The notes beneath the pieces were generated by a model, which had not been told where the DNA came from, searched no databases, and saw only the letters and a program-made list of their open reading frames with translations. A program made the position numbers and the translations under genes. From JAHFOW01 sp964370795 (GTDB taxonomy: Bacteria > Planctomycetota > Brocadiia > Brocadiales > Brocadiaceae), in contig CAYJME010000178.1 of the NCBI GenBank assembly GCA_964370795.1, positions 1 to 7,073 of the forward strand: a DNA stretch of 7,073 bases, in the 5' to 3' direction. This document shows, piece by piece, positions 1 through 7,073 of this stretch (the stretch's first letter is position 1; each line of letters opens with the position of its first letter).

Positions 1-1
1 G

Positions 2-1138
2 GGGGTTCTTCCGTGTAGTTTTGGTCGGCAGGTTGAGATTATTACGGAATTATTTTGTCGTGCCCTTGGTGAAATGGATTATGTGGTCCATAACCTCGGT
101 GAAAAGGATATTGAACTTGGTTTGCAATCAATAAGTTATTTGTCGCAAACAAGCAAAGTAGTTTTTCTTTCCAGTAATATAGAAATATCTCCAGCATTTC
201 CAGTAAAGATTTGTAAATACGTATTAAAGAATTGCAATGATGTTGAATCCCCCTTAAAAATTGCATTTTTAGGTATTCTTTCTCAAGCACTCGTCAATTC
301 CAACACATTAGATTGTGTGCATGTATATGAACCTGTTGAAGCGTTGAAAACTCTCATTAAAGAGGTACAACATAAGGCGGATTTAATTATACTACTTTCC
401 CATGCATCACTTTCGGAATCCATAAAGATAGCAAAATCCTTTCCAGAAATCGGACTTATCATAACAGGGCATAATATAGATGAACCAAAAGATGCAGTAA
501 CATATGTAAAAAATACTCCTATTGTTTCTTCTGGAACGGGTGGTAGATTTTTAGGGTGTATAAAATATTCGATAAACAAAAATAGGGTAATCGAAAGAAC
601 ATCTGTTGAAATTCTTCCGCTCGATAGCAGATATAAGGATTCAGAAGAAATGGTTTCGTTATTGAAGGAGTACCTGCAAATGCTTATTGACGAGGATTTG
701 CTAAGCAGAATACAACAGACACCACTCGCAGAAAAGTTGTCGTATGTGGGTAGTCCTACCTGTGGGATGTGCCACAAAATGATATACGACCATTGGCTTA
801 AGACTACACATGCATCGGCATACTATACCCTGGTAAAGGCTGGCCATCAATATGATCCTGAGTGTATAAAATGCCATACTGTAGGCTATGGATTTGTTTC
901 TGGCTTTTTAAATTTTGAAAAAGACATGAATTTAACTAACGTAGGTTGCGAGAGTTGTCATGGCGCTGGAAGTGGGCATATAAAAAATGTGAATAGTCTG
1001 TATGGTGAATCTGGTGAAAATAATTGTAAAATATGTCACGATCATGATCACAGTCCGAAGTTTCAATATAAGGATTATTGGGCGAAGATAATCCATCCAA
1101 GAGAAACAATGAAGAATTTATCAGAAGTTACACGGTAA
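2..1138 (+). CDS. Metallophosphatase-like / tetrahaem cytochrome c554-type fusion protein (5' partial)
   Basis: The reading frame is open from base 2, so the start lies outside the window and the ATG at 74 is internal; 378 residues are visible (numbered here from base 2). Residues 1 to about 230 resemble the 5'-nucleotidase branch of calcineurin-like metallophosphatases: LGEKD (32-36) aligns with the usual GNHE motif, LLSH (H134) with the SH metal motif and TGH (H157) with GGHSH, followed by a SSGTGGRFLG segment. Residues 245-378 form a cytochrome c554-like domain with four CxxCH haem sites: CGMCH (254), CIKCH (288), CESCH (316) and CKICH (342). Extra histidines around H263, H269 and after the last haem could be axial ligands. 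Covalent c-type haems imply export, so a signal peptide should lie upstream of the window. The protein is probably a periplasmic electron carrier or redox enzyme. The phosphatase half lacks the canonical Asn-His pair, so its catalysis is doubtful. The actual redox partner and substrate are unknown. Confidence 0.85.
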   Translation, partial: GVLPCSFGRQVEIITELFCRALGEMDYVVHNLGEKDIELGLQSISYLSQTSKVVFLSSNIEISPAFPVKICKYVLKNCNDVESPLKIAFLGILSQALVNSNTLDCVHVYEPVEALKTLIKEVQHKADLIILLSHASLSESIKIAKSFPEIGLIITGHNIDEPKDAVTYVKNTPIVSSGTGGRFLGCIKYSINKNRVIERTSVEILPLDSRYKDSEEMVSLLKEYLQMLIDEDLLSRIQQTPLAEKLSYVGSPTCGMCHKMIYDHWLKTTHASAYYTLVKAGHQYDPECIKCHTVGYGFVSGFLNFEKDMNLTNVGCESCHGAGSGHIKNVNSLYGESGENNCKICHDHDHSPKFQYKDYWAKIIHPRETMKNLSEVTR

Positions 1139-1149
1139 GTGAACGTAGC

Positions 1150-3339
1150 ATGATCAAGATTGCGTTTTTTTGGCATCAACATCAACCTTATTATAAAGAC
1201 AATTTGACTGGTGAATATTCTTTGCCATGGGTAAGACTCCACGGAATAAAAGATTATATTGGTATGGCGTTGTTATTGAAAAAATTTCCTACTATTCGTC
1301 AAACGTTTAATTATGTACCATGTTTATTGGATCAATTAAAAGATTATGGGGAAAATCGGATAAAAGACAGGTTCTGGAAGTTGTCTGAAATATCGGTTGC
1401 GGATTTAACAGAGGAAAACAAGCTTTATATCCTGGACAATTTTTTTTCTGCAAATCATCAAAACATGATAGATGTGTATCCAAGATATAAAGAATTATTA
1501 CACAAACGAAATTTTAGGAGGAAACGAGCAAGAGATGTACTGAAAGATTTTTCTAACAAAGATTTTCAAGATTTGCAAGTATGGGCAAATCTGACGTGGT
1601 ATCATCCACTCGTTATTCAGAGGGAATCTTTATTAACAGGGTTAATGAACAAAGGTGAAGGATTTACCCAAAATGACAAGGAATTTATTTTATCGAAACA
1701 AAGAGAAATAATCAGAGAGATTATTCCACTCCATAAGCAATTACAGGATTCAAAACAAATAGAAATAACAACATCACCTTATTATCATCCGATTTTACCT
1801 CTTTTGTGTAATCAAGAATCTGCAAAGGTTGTTTTGCCCAATTTGTCCTTACCCAGGAAGAGGTTTAAAGCAGTTGATGACGCAAAGGTGCAGGTGGAAA
1901 AGGCCGTGCAAACCTATGAAAAATATTTTAATCAAAAACCTCGAGGAATGTGGCCTTCAGAGGGTGCGGTGAGTGATGATATTATTCCAATACTTACACA
2001 GGCAGGCTTCCATTGGCTGGCATCGGATGAAGAAATATTGTCTTGTTCATTGGATGTTCAAATAGTAAGAGACGATTATGGGGATGTTGTTACACAGGAT
2101 ATTTTGTATAAGCCGTATCGCGTCCATGCAAAAGGGTACGATATAAATATGGTTTTCCGCGATCATAACCTTTCCGATCTCATTGGGTTTCATTATTCAA
2201 AATATCATGTAGATACTGCGGTGTCTGATTTTACAAACAGGATTAATAGTCTGAAGAAATACAACAAAAACGGAAAACCTCTCCTGGTAACTATAATACT
2301 TGATGGAGAGAATGCGTGGGAATATTATCCCAATAGTGGGCTGGATTTTTTAAGCAAGCTTTATGAAGCAATTACTCAAGATAGTAGTTTGGAGTGTGTA
2401 TGTATTGGAGATTATTTGAAAGATTATCCTCCAGAACAGGTATTGCATCATATATGTCCTGGTTCGTGGATTGGACATAATTTGGCAACCTGGATTGGCC
2501 ATGAGGAAAAAAATGTTGCATGGGAATTTATAGAAGACACAAGGGCTTTCATTGTGAAACAAACCGAAAAAACAAGCCACTCATTTCAAGAGGATGTTAT
2601 ACATAACGCCTATGAGGAAATTTTCATAGCCGAGGGCAGCGACTGGTTCTGGTGGTTTGGTGACGATTATTTTACACAACATAAGTATGAGTTTGATAAT
2701 TTATTTCGTATGCATTTAAAAAATGTATATAAATTATTTAATGTGGAGTCTCCAAGGGTGTTGGATGCGCCTATTTCGAGGGGTGATAGAAGAAGAGTTT
2801 ATACGGATCCAAAGAGATTTTTAGATATCAAACTTGATGGAATAATTAGTAATTACTTCGAATGGCTGGATGCGGGCAAATATAATGAGAATAGGGATAT
2901 GGATACCATGCACCGGACTTGTGGATTACCTATACACGAGGTGTATTTTGGATTCAATGTTAACAATTTGTTCATAAGAGTAGATTTTAATCACGATATA
3001 CTTGCCCAGTACATTAAACAAGGAAAGATTGTAATTACCTTTGTTCATCCGAGCGAAATGCAGATAAGCACTTCGCCAATAGGGGAAAAACCATTGAGTT
3101 TTAAGGTAAAGAAAAAAAGTCACAATAATAATGACGGGGAATTCTATAACATTTCTTTTAATAAAATACTAGAGTTATCCTGTTCCTTTTCAGAGTTGGA
3201 TTTTTCCCCAGGGATAGAGGCGGAATTTTTTATTGAATTTATGAGGGAAGATGCATTAATTCAAAGAGTGCCGCTTCGGACTGTATTTTGCTTTACTGCA
3301 CCTTCGGCAGATTTTGAGAGAATAATGTGGCAGGTGTAG
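1150..3339 (+). CDS. Glycoside hydrolase family 57 alpha-glucan enzyme (alpha-amylase / glucanotransferase type)
   Basis: This 729-residue protein carries all five GH57 motifs: HQHQPY (9-14), SPYYHP (209-214), WPSEG (268-272) with E271 as predicted nucleophile, FRDHNLSD (336-343) with D338 as predicted acid/base, and GSWIGHN...WIGHE (438-453). DGENAWE (385-391) and EGSDWFWWFGDD (495-506) are further hallmarks of the alpha-amylase/amylopullulanase-like branch. The HQHQPYY opening separates it from GH57 branching enzymes, which begin HAHLPY. Residues from about 540 to the end look like the C-terminal beta-rich domain of this branch. No signal peptide is seen, so it should act in the cytoplasm on glycogen or maltodextrin. 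The start at 1150 places the HQHQPY strand at the N terminus as usual; the longer TTG frame from 1078 would overlap the cytochrome gene by 61 bases and add an unrelated tail. The Shine-Dalgarno is weak, and the start lies 11 bases after the upstream stop, suggesting coupling. Hydrolase versus transferase specificity cannot be decided here. Confidence 0.93.
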   Translation: MIKIAFFWHQHQPYYKDNLTGEYSLPWVRLHGIKDYIGMALLLKKFPTIRQTFNYVPCLLDQLKDYGENRIKDRFWKLSEISVADLTEENKLYILDNFFSANHQNMIDVYPRYKELLHKRNFRRKRARDVLKDFSNKDFQDLQVWANLTWYHPLVIQRESLLTGLMNKGEGFTQNDKEFILSKQREIIREIIPLHKQLQDSKQIEITTSPYYHPILPLLCNQESAKVVLPNLSLPRKRFKAVDDAKVQVEKAVQTYEKYFNQKPRGMWPSEGAVSDDIIPILTQAGFHWLASDEEILSCSLDVQIVRDDYGDVVTQDILYKPYRVHAKGYDINMVFRDHNLSDLIGFHYSKYHVDTAVSDFTNRINSLKKYNKNGKPLLVTIILDGENAWEYYPNSGLDFLSKLYEAITQDSSLECVCIGDYLKDYPPEQVLHHICPGSWIGHNLATWIGHEEKNVAWEFIEDTRAFIVKQTEKTSHSFQEDVIHNAYEEIFIAEGSDWFWWFGDDYFTQHKYEFDNLFRMHLKNVYKLFNVESPRVLDAPISRGDRRRVYTDPKRFLDIKLDGIISNYFEWLDAGKYNENRDMDTMHRTCGLPIHEVYFGFNVNNLFIRVDFNHDILAQYIKQGKIVITFVHPSEMQISTSPIGEKPLSFKVKKKSHNNNDGEFYNISFNKILELSCSFSELDFSPGIEAEFFIEFMREDALIQRVPLRTVFCFTAPSADFERIMWQV

Positions 3340-3369
3340 TGTTGTAGCAAAAATATTTTATTACGACAG

Positions 3370-3374
3370 AGGAG
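3370..3374 (+). promoter_or_regulatory. Shine-Dalgarno sequence of the galT-like gene
   Basis: AGGAG lies 10 bases before the ATG at 3385. It is the best ribosome binding site in the window and fixes that start. The 45-base gap it sits in has no obvious promoter or terminator, which fits internal translation initiation on a longer transcript. Confidence 0.8.
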
Positions 3375-3384
3375 AACAATAAAA

Positions 3385-4410
3385 ATGTCCGAACTTAGAA
3401 AAGATCCTGTTTCTGGCCGGTGGGTGATTATTGCCACCGAAAGGGCAATAAGACCGACTGATTTCAGACCAGAACCTCACCCTGTAAGGGGTGGTTTTTG
3501 TCCTTTCTGTGAAGGAAATGAAGAAAAAACACCTCCTGAAATTATGGCATACAGGGAGAGAGGTACACAACCCAATACCAAAGGATGGCGGGTAAGGGTG
3601 GTGTCAAATAAATTTCCCGCATTAAGAATAGAAGGTAATATAAACAAGCGCGGTGAAGGCGTCTATGATTCTATGAACGGTATCGGCGCCCATGAAATAA
3701 TTATTGAGAGTCCCAAACATGTTGTTTCCTTAACAGAGCTAGAAGATAAACATGTTGAAGAAGTTCTGTGGACGTATAGGGACAGGCTGGTCGATTTAAA
3801 AAAAGATAAGCGGTTTAATTATGGATTGCTTTTTAAAAATGTGGGCGCTTCTGCCGGCGCATCATTAGAACATTCTCACTCACAATTAATTGTTACACCA
3901 ATAGTGCCAATATCAGTTATGCATGAGATGAGTGCATGTGAAGAATTTTATAAGTATAGAGGTCGGTGTCTTTTTTGCGATATTGTTCAGCAAGAATTAT
4001 CATCAGGTTTGCGAATTGTGTTAGAAGAAGATACATTTGTTGCCTTTACGCCGTATGCATCAAGATTTCCATTTGAAATATGCGTAGTATCTAAAACCCA
4101 TTCCTCCCATTTTGAAAATTTACAAAAACTAGAGGCTGAAGAACTAGCGATAATGTTACGCACCGTTCTCCTGAAACTCGAGGCGTCATTGGAGTTTCCG
4201 CCGTATAACTACATAATCCACACAACACCTTTTAGTTTGGGAGAAATTGAACATTATCACTGGCACATTGAGATAATTCCTCAGTTAACGAAAATTGCAG
4301 GTTTTGAATGGGGTAGCGGTTTTTATATAAATACCGTATCTCCGGAAAATGCAGCAGAATTTTTGAGAAATGTAAGTATTGAAAAGAAAGCTGAGGCGAT
4401 ACGTTCGTGA
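3385..4410 (+). CDS. galT: GalT-family nucleotidylyltransferase (galactose-1-phosphate uridylyltransferase or ADP-glucose phosphorylase-like)
   Basis: The 341-residue protein belongs to the GalT branch of the HIT superfamily. The N terminus (ELRKDPVSGRWVIIATER) is typical. Two zinc-site sets are visible: C39-x2-C42 with H103 and H163, and C195-x2-C198 with H239 or H242 and H290/H292/H294. The active-site segment is EHSHSQ (162-167), so H165 is the predicted nucleophile that forms the nucleotidyl-histidine intermediate. E. coli GalT has HPH here; the HSH form and second CxxC resemble, from memory, the Arabidopsis ADP-glucose phosphorylase and many archaeal or bacterial homologues. The family moves a nucleoside monophosphate between hexose 1-phosphates. 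Neither galK nor galE is in the window, while glgA overlaps the 3' end and a GH57 gene lies upstream, so a role in ADP- or UDP-glucose turnover for glycogen is at least as likely as the Leloir pathway. Family is firm; substrate is not. Confidence 0.92.
   Translation: MSELRKDPVSGRWVIIATERAIRPTDFRPEPHPVRGGFCPFCEGNEEKTPPEIMAYRERGTQPNTKGWRVRVVSNKFPALRIEGNINKRGEGVYDSMNGIGAHEIIIESPKHVVSLTELEDKHVEEVLWTYRDRLVDLKKDKRFNYGLLFKNVGASAGASLEHSHSQLIVTPIVPISVMHEMSACEEFYKYRGRCLFCDIVQQELSSGLRIVLEEDTFVAFTPYASRFPFEICVVSKTHSSHFENLQKLEAEELAIMLRTVLLKLEASLEFPPYNYIIHTTPFSLGEIEHYHWHIEIIPQLTKIAGFEWGSGFYINTVSPENAAEFLRNVSIEKKAEAIRS
4393..4396 (+). promoter_or_regulatory. Shine-Dalgarno sequence of glgA, inside the galT-like gene
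   Basis: GAGG lies 10 bases before the GTG at 4407. It supports this GTG as the start of glgA. That start overlaps the upstream TGA stop (4408-4410) in a GTGA arrangement, a classic sign of translational coupling. Confidence 0.6.
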
Positions 4411-5873
4411 ACGTTGTATTTTTATCATCCGAAGTTGCGCCATTTGCAAAAACTGGTGGTCTTGCCGATATTGCAGGGTCAATACCGAAAGGTTTACAAA
4501 AATTAGGTGCGGACATTGCAGTATTAATGCCTTTCTATGATGATATAAAAGAAGGTCAATATCCTTTAACAAAAACTGATATACAATTTGAAGTAAAAAT
4601 TGGCGATAAGCTTAAACCAGGGTATGTATACAAAGGATTTTTGCCTGATTCACAGGTGCCTGTTTATTTTATAGGAAATGAGCAGTATTATGGCAGAAAG
4701 GGGTTGTATAATTATCCGGGGACAACAAGGGACTTTGAAGATAATTCAGAGCGTTTTGTTTTTTTTGCCCAGGCTGCTTTGGCAGTTATAGAAAAATTGA
4801 ATCTATCTCCCCATATTGTGCATTGTAATGATTGGCAGACAGGGCTTGTTCCTGTGTATTTAAAAACAAAATTTGCATATACAGACTGTTTTAAAAACAC
4901 AAAGACGATTATAACTATTCACAACCTTGCATATCAGGGGGTGTACTGGCACTGGGACATGAACTTGACAGGGTTAGGCTGGAGTCTTTTTAACTGGAAG
5001 CAATTAGAGTTTTACGGAAAACTGAATTTTTTAAAAGGTGGTATTGTCTTTAGCGATTTGATTACCACCGTCAGCAAAACATATGCGGAAGAAATACAAA
5101 CACCGGAATACGGGGCAGGACTTGATGGTGTGCTGAGAGAGAGGGCAATAGATCTTTATGGAATTATTAACGGTATCGATTATACTATATGGAATCCAGA
5201 GATTGACAAACTTATTATTGCAAACTATAGTGTGGGGAATCTAACCGGAAAACAATTCTGCAAAAAGGCACTACAAAGAAAATACAAACTCCCCGAAAGA
5301 GACGTACCAATTATTGGTATGATAACCCGTCTTACCGATCAAAAAGGATTAGATTTGGTTGTGGATAAATTCCCTGAGTTAATGAAAATCGACCTCCAGT
5401 TTGTTTTATTAGGGACGGGTGAACAGCGATATTATGAGATATTTCAGCAGTATGCGCATAAATTTGCTGATAAGATAGCGTTAAAATTTTCCTTTGATGA
5501 ACGCTCTGCCCATGAAATTGAGGCGGGGGTTGATTTGTTTCTGATGCCGTCACGATACGAACCCTGTGGATTGAATCAGTTGTATAGCTTAAAATATGGA
5601 ACTGTGCCCGTTGTTCGAAGTACCGGTGGTCTTGCCGATACTATTACAGATGTTCGTTCCGAACCGGTAATGAATGGAAAAGTGAATGGATTTTCTTTTA
5701 AAGAATATAATGCAGACCTTTTGTTATCAACGATTATTCGTGCATTGGATTTTTTTAAAAATAAAGCTCAGTGGGCCAGGCTCATGAAAAATGGAATGTC
5801 ACAGGACTGGTCATGGGAAAGAAGTGCGCGAGAGTATCTAACGTTATACAAAAGGGTTTCATCAGAAGAATAA
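4407..5873 (+). CDS. glgA: Glycogen synthase (bacterial GT5 type)
   Basis: This 488-residue protein has the usual length and order of GlgA. It transfers glucose from a nucleotide-glucose, normally ADP-glucose in bacteria, to the non-reducing end of an alpha-1,4-glucan in the cytoplasm. The N-terminal domain opens with the start-proximal KTGGLAD motif (K15 contacts the donor phosphate) and continues with HCNDWQTG near 140 and HNLAYQG at 172, corresponding to the catalytic-site histidine loop. The C-terminal Rossmann domain shows TRLTDQKG with R308 and K313 binding the diphosphate, then PSRYEPCGLNQLY with E385 as the conserved active-site glutamate, and STGGLADT near 405. All key residues are intact. 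The GTG start is chosen because it puts the lysine motif at its standard position and is preceded by GAGG; it overlaps the galT-like stop by four bases. No glgC or glgB is present in the window, so the donor is inferred from the family. Confidence 0.97.
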   Translation: MNVVFLSSEVAPFAKTGGLADIAGSIPKGLQKLGADIAVLMPFYDDIKEGQYPLTKTDIQFEVKIGDKLKPGYVYKGFLPDSQVPVYFIGNEQYYGRKGLYNYPGTTRDFEDNSERFVFFAQAALAVIEKLNLSPHIVHCNDWQTGLVPVYLKTKFAYTDCFKNTKTIITIHNLAYQGVYWHWDMNLTGLGWSLFNWKQLEFYGKLNFLKGGIVFSDLITTVSKTYAEEIQTPEYGAGLDGVLRERAIDLYGIINGIDYTIWNPEIDKLIIANYSVGNLTGKQFCKKALQRKYKLPERDVPIIGMITRLTDQKGLDLVVDKFPELMKIDLQFVLLGTGEQRYYEIFQQYAHKFADKIALKFSFDERSAHEIEAGVDLFLMPSRYEPCGLNQLYSLKYGTVPVVRSTGGLADTITDVRSEPVMNGKVNGFSFKEYNADLLLSTIIRALDFFKNKAQWARLMKNGMSQDWSWERSAREYLTLYKRVSSEE

Positions 5874-5928
5874 GCAAATACATTATTCAGGCCATTTTTG
5901 AAAACTCATTGAACCCAATTAAAATGAA

Positions 5929-7073
5929 ATGATTCCACACAGTATAAAAATTGAAAACATTTTAGATAATATCGTTGATGCGCTTAGCGCAGGATTTGCA
6001 CTCTTAGATAAAAATTTAAATATCGTCTGGGCTAACGAACAACTTTCTCTCATGTTAAATTTAAAATACAACCCTATAGGCAGGACGTGTCGCGAGGTAT
6101 ATAGTTGTGAATGCCAGGATATTCAACATTGTCTTGCGTTTCAGGCGCTCTCAAGTGGTAAAAAGCAGTATAGTGTGACACAACTTATTACAGAGAAAGG
6201 GGAGAGACGATATATTCAGAATATCACTATACCTGTCAAAGGTGATGACAACCATATAACCTATTCAGTGAAACTTTCGACGGATATTACCGTGAAAGAG
6301 GGGGAGATACATCAGCTTTTACTTTTGAGAAGGCTTGCAGAATTGATGCAGGGTACTTTGCAACTTGATCGTTTGCTTCATCTCATTTTGACGTGCGTTA
6401 CAGCCGGGACGGCATTAGGATTCAATCGTGCACGGCTTTTCCTTGTAGACAAGGAGAAGAATATCGTTTATGGCAAAATGGCGGTAGGCCCTTCCAGTTG
6501 GGAAGAGGCTAATAAAATCTGGGGTGAACTGGCAAATAAATACGAAGAGATTGAAGACCTGATTCGGGTTTCATTTGATAGCTATCGTGAAGATACCCCG
6601 CTCCATATGATTACACGCCTGATGGCATACTCCTTAGCAGATGAGGCGGAAATTATTGTTTCGTGTATTAAGCAAAAGAAGCCTATTTTAGAGAGGAATG
6701 CCTTTCATAATCCCGACATTAATAAGAATTTTGTAAGTATGGTCGGCGCTGGAGAATTTGTATGTGTTCCTTTAGTTGCCAAGGACGAGGTACTTGGGGT
6801 AATATGTGCTGATAATTATTACAACAGTAAAACAATCACGGAAGATCATGTCCAACTGCTCAGTACCTTCGCAAATCATGCGGCACTAGCGATTGAAAAT
6901 GCTGAGGCATATAAAAAATTAACGGAAAAAATTCATCAACTTAAGGAAACACAGGAACGGTTAATTCGCTCTGAAAGACTTGCTGTTATCGGAAATATGG
7001 CGGCATATATAGCGCACGAAATACGGAATCCTTTAGTAACGATCGGTGGTTTTGCACGGACAATCGTCAAGGC
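5929..7073 (+). CDS. PAS-GAF sensor histidine kinase (3' partial)
   Basis: An open frame of 381 complete codons runs to the window end with no stop. A TAA at 5920-5922 in the same frame leaves ATG 5929 as the first possible start; the ribosome binding site is poor. Residues about 8-125 form a PAS domain (LLDKNLNIVWANEQ), which carries four cysteines spaced C54-x5-C60-x-C62-x5-C68. Residues about 140-322 form a GAF domain (FVCVPLVAKDEVLGVICADN, then FANHAALAIENA). A short coiled-coil linker (325-350) leads to the HisKA H-box, IAHEIRNPLVTIGGF, with H363 as the predicted phosphorylated histidine. The ATP-binding domain lies beyond the window. There are no membrane segments, so it is a cytoplasmic two-component sensor. 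The signal is unknown; the cysteines suggest redox or metal sensing. It lies 55 bases after glgA, so it could be co-transcribed, but a regulatory link to glycogen is only inference. Confidence 0.93.
   Translation, partial: MIPHSIKIENILDNIVDALSAGFALLDKNLNIVWANEQLSLMLNLKYNPIGRTCREVYSCECQDIQHCLAFQALSSGKKQYSVTQLITEKGERRYIQNITIPVKGDDNHITYSVKLSTDITVKEGEIHQLLLLRRLAELMQGTLQLDRLLHLILTCVTAGTALGFNRARLFLVDKEKNIVYGKMAVGPSSWEEANKIWGELANKYEEIEDLIRVSFDSYREDTPLHMITRLMAYSLADEAEIIVSCIKQKKPILERNAFHNPDINKNFVSMVGAGEFVCVPLVAKDEVLGVICADNYYNSKTITEDHVQLLSTFANHAALAIENAEAYKKLTEKIHQLKETQERLIRSERLAVIGNMAAYIAHEIRNPLVTIGGFARTIVK

Noticed and set aside
74..76. ATG 74 as the start of the cytochrome fusion gene.
   Set aside because: The frame is open to the window start and the upstream residues continue the domain pattern. 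The protein would also lack an export signal if it began here.
283..777. A 164-codon antisense frame over the phosphatase-like region.
   Set aside because: It is a shadow of the sense gene, with low-complexity Ser/Ile-rich content, no recognisable domain and no ribosome binding site considered convincing.
1078..1149. A longer GH57 reading frame starting at TTG 1078.
   Set aside because: It would overlap the cytochrome gene by 61 bases and add 24 residues without family similarity. The ATG at 1150 puts HQHQPY at the normal distance from the N terminus.
1440..1447. Run of eight T in the GH57 gene as a possible slippage or phase-variation tract.
   Set aside because: The frame is intact on both sides and the run is ordinary for AT-rich coding DNA.
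3350..3359. Perfect 10-base palindrome AAAATATTTT between GH57 and the galT-like gene.
   Set aside because: It is too short and made only of A and T to be a terminator or a supported operator.
4232..4572. Two overlapping antisense frames across the galT-like/glgA junction.
   Set aside because: Both lie wholly over well-supported sense genes and resemble no family.
5898..5925. Promoter-like pair TTGAAA and TAAAAT with a 16-base spacer before the kinase gene.
   Set aside because: The -10 element would end only 3 bases before ATG 5929, so transcription would begin inside or after the start codon. In such AT-rich DNA the match is expected by chance.
5874..5928. Rho-independent terminator after glgA.
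   Set aside because: No GC-rich stem followed by a T run is present; only weak short complementarities such as TTCA with TGAA can be found.

Overview
The window holds five genes, all on the + strand and tightly packed. The first and last run off the window edges. The DNA is AT-rich. The genes encode a c-type multiheme cytochrome, an HPY-type GH57 glucan enzyme, a GalT-family nucleotidylyltransferase, a bacterial glycogen synthase, and a PAS/GAF histidine kinase. This mix fits an anaerobic or respiratory environmental bacterium. A planctomycete of the anammox group or a deltaproteobacterium-like lineage is plausible, but this is inferred from gene content and general feel. No marker gene in the window fixes the taxonomy.

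Layout. Bases 2-1138 are the 3' part of a gene for a metallophosphatase-like domain fused to a four-haem cytochrome c554-type domain. Eleven bases later comes a GH57 glycoside hydrolase (1150-3339). After a 45-base gap with a clear Shine-Dalgarno sequence comes a GalT/HIT-superfamily transferase (3385-4410). Its stop codon overlaps the GTG start of glgA (4407-5873) by four bases. After a 55-base gap a PAS-GAF-histidine kinase starts at 5929 and is cut by the window end inside its HisKA domain.

How they work together. GH57, GalT-like protein and GlgA form a compact glycogen/alpha-glucan module. GlgA extends the glucan from a nucleotide-glucose, and the GH57 enzyme cleaves or rearranges alpha-glucan. 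The GalT-like protein exchanges sugar phosphate and nucleotide sugar, or phosphorolyses ADP-glucose. The spacing suggests one transcript that may also include the upstream cytochrome gene. The kinase may belong to the same unit or start a new one; the sequence does not decide this. No RNA genes, mobile elements, CRISPR arrays or convincing terminators were seen.

The most unusual items are the cytochrome fusion with a degenerate phosphatase metal site, the two-zinc-type GalT homologue next to glgA, and a four-cysteine motif in the kinase's PAS domain.
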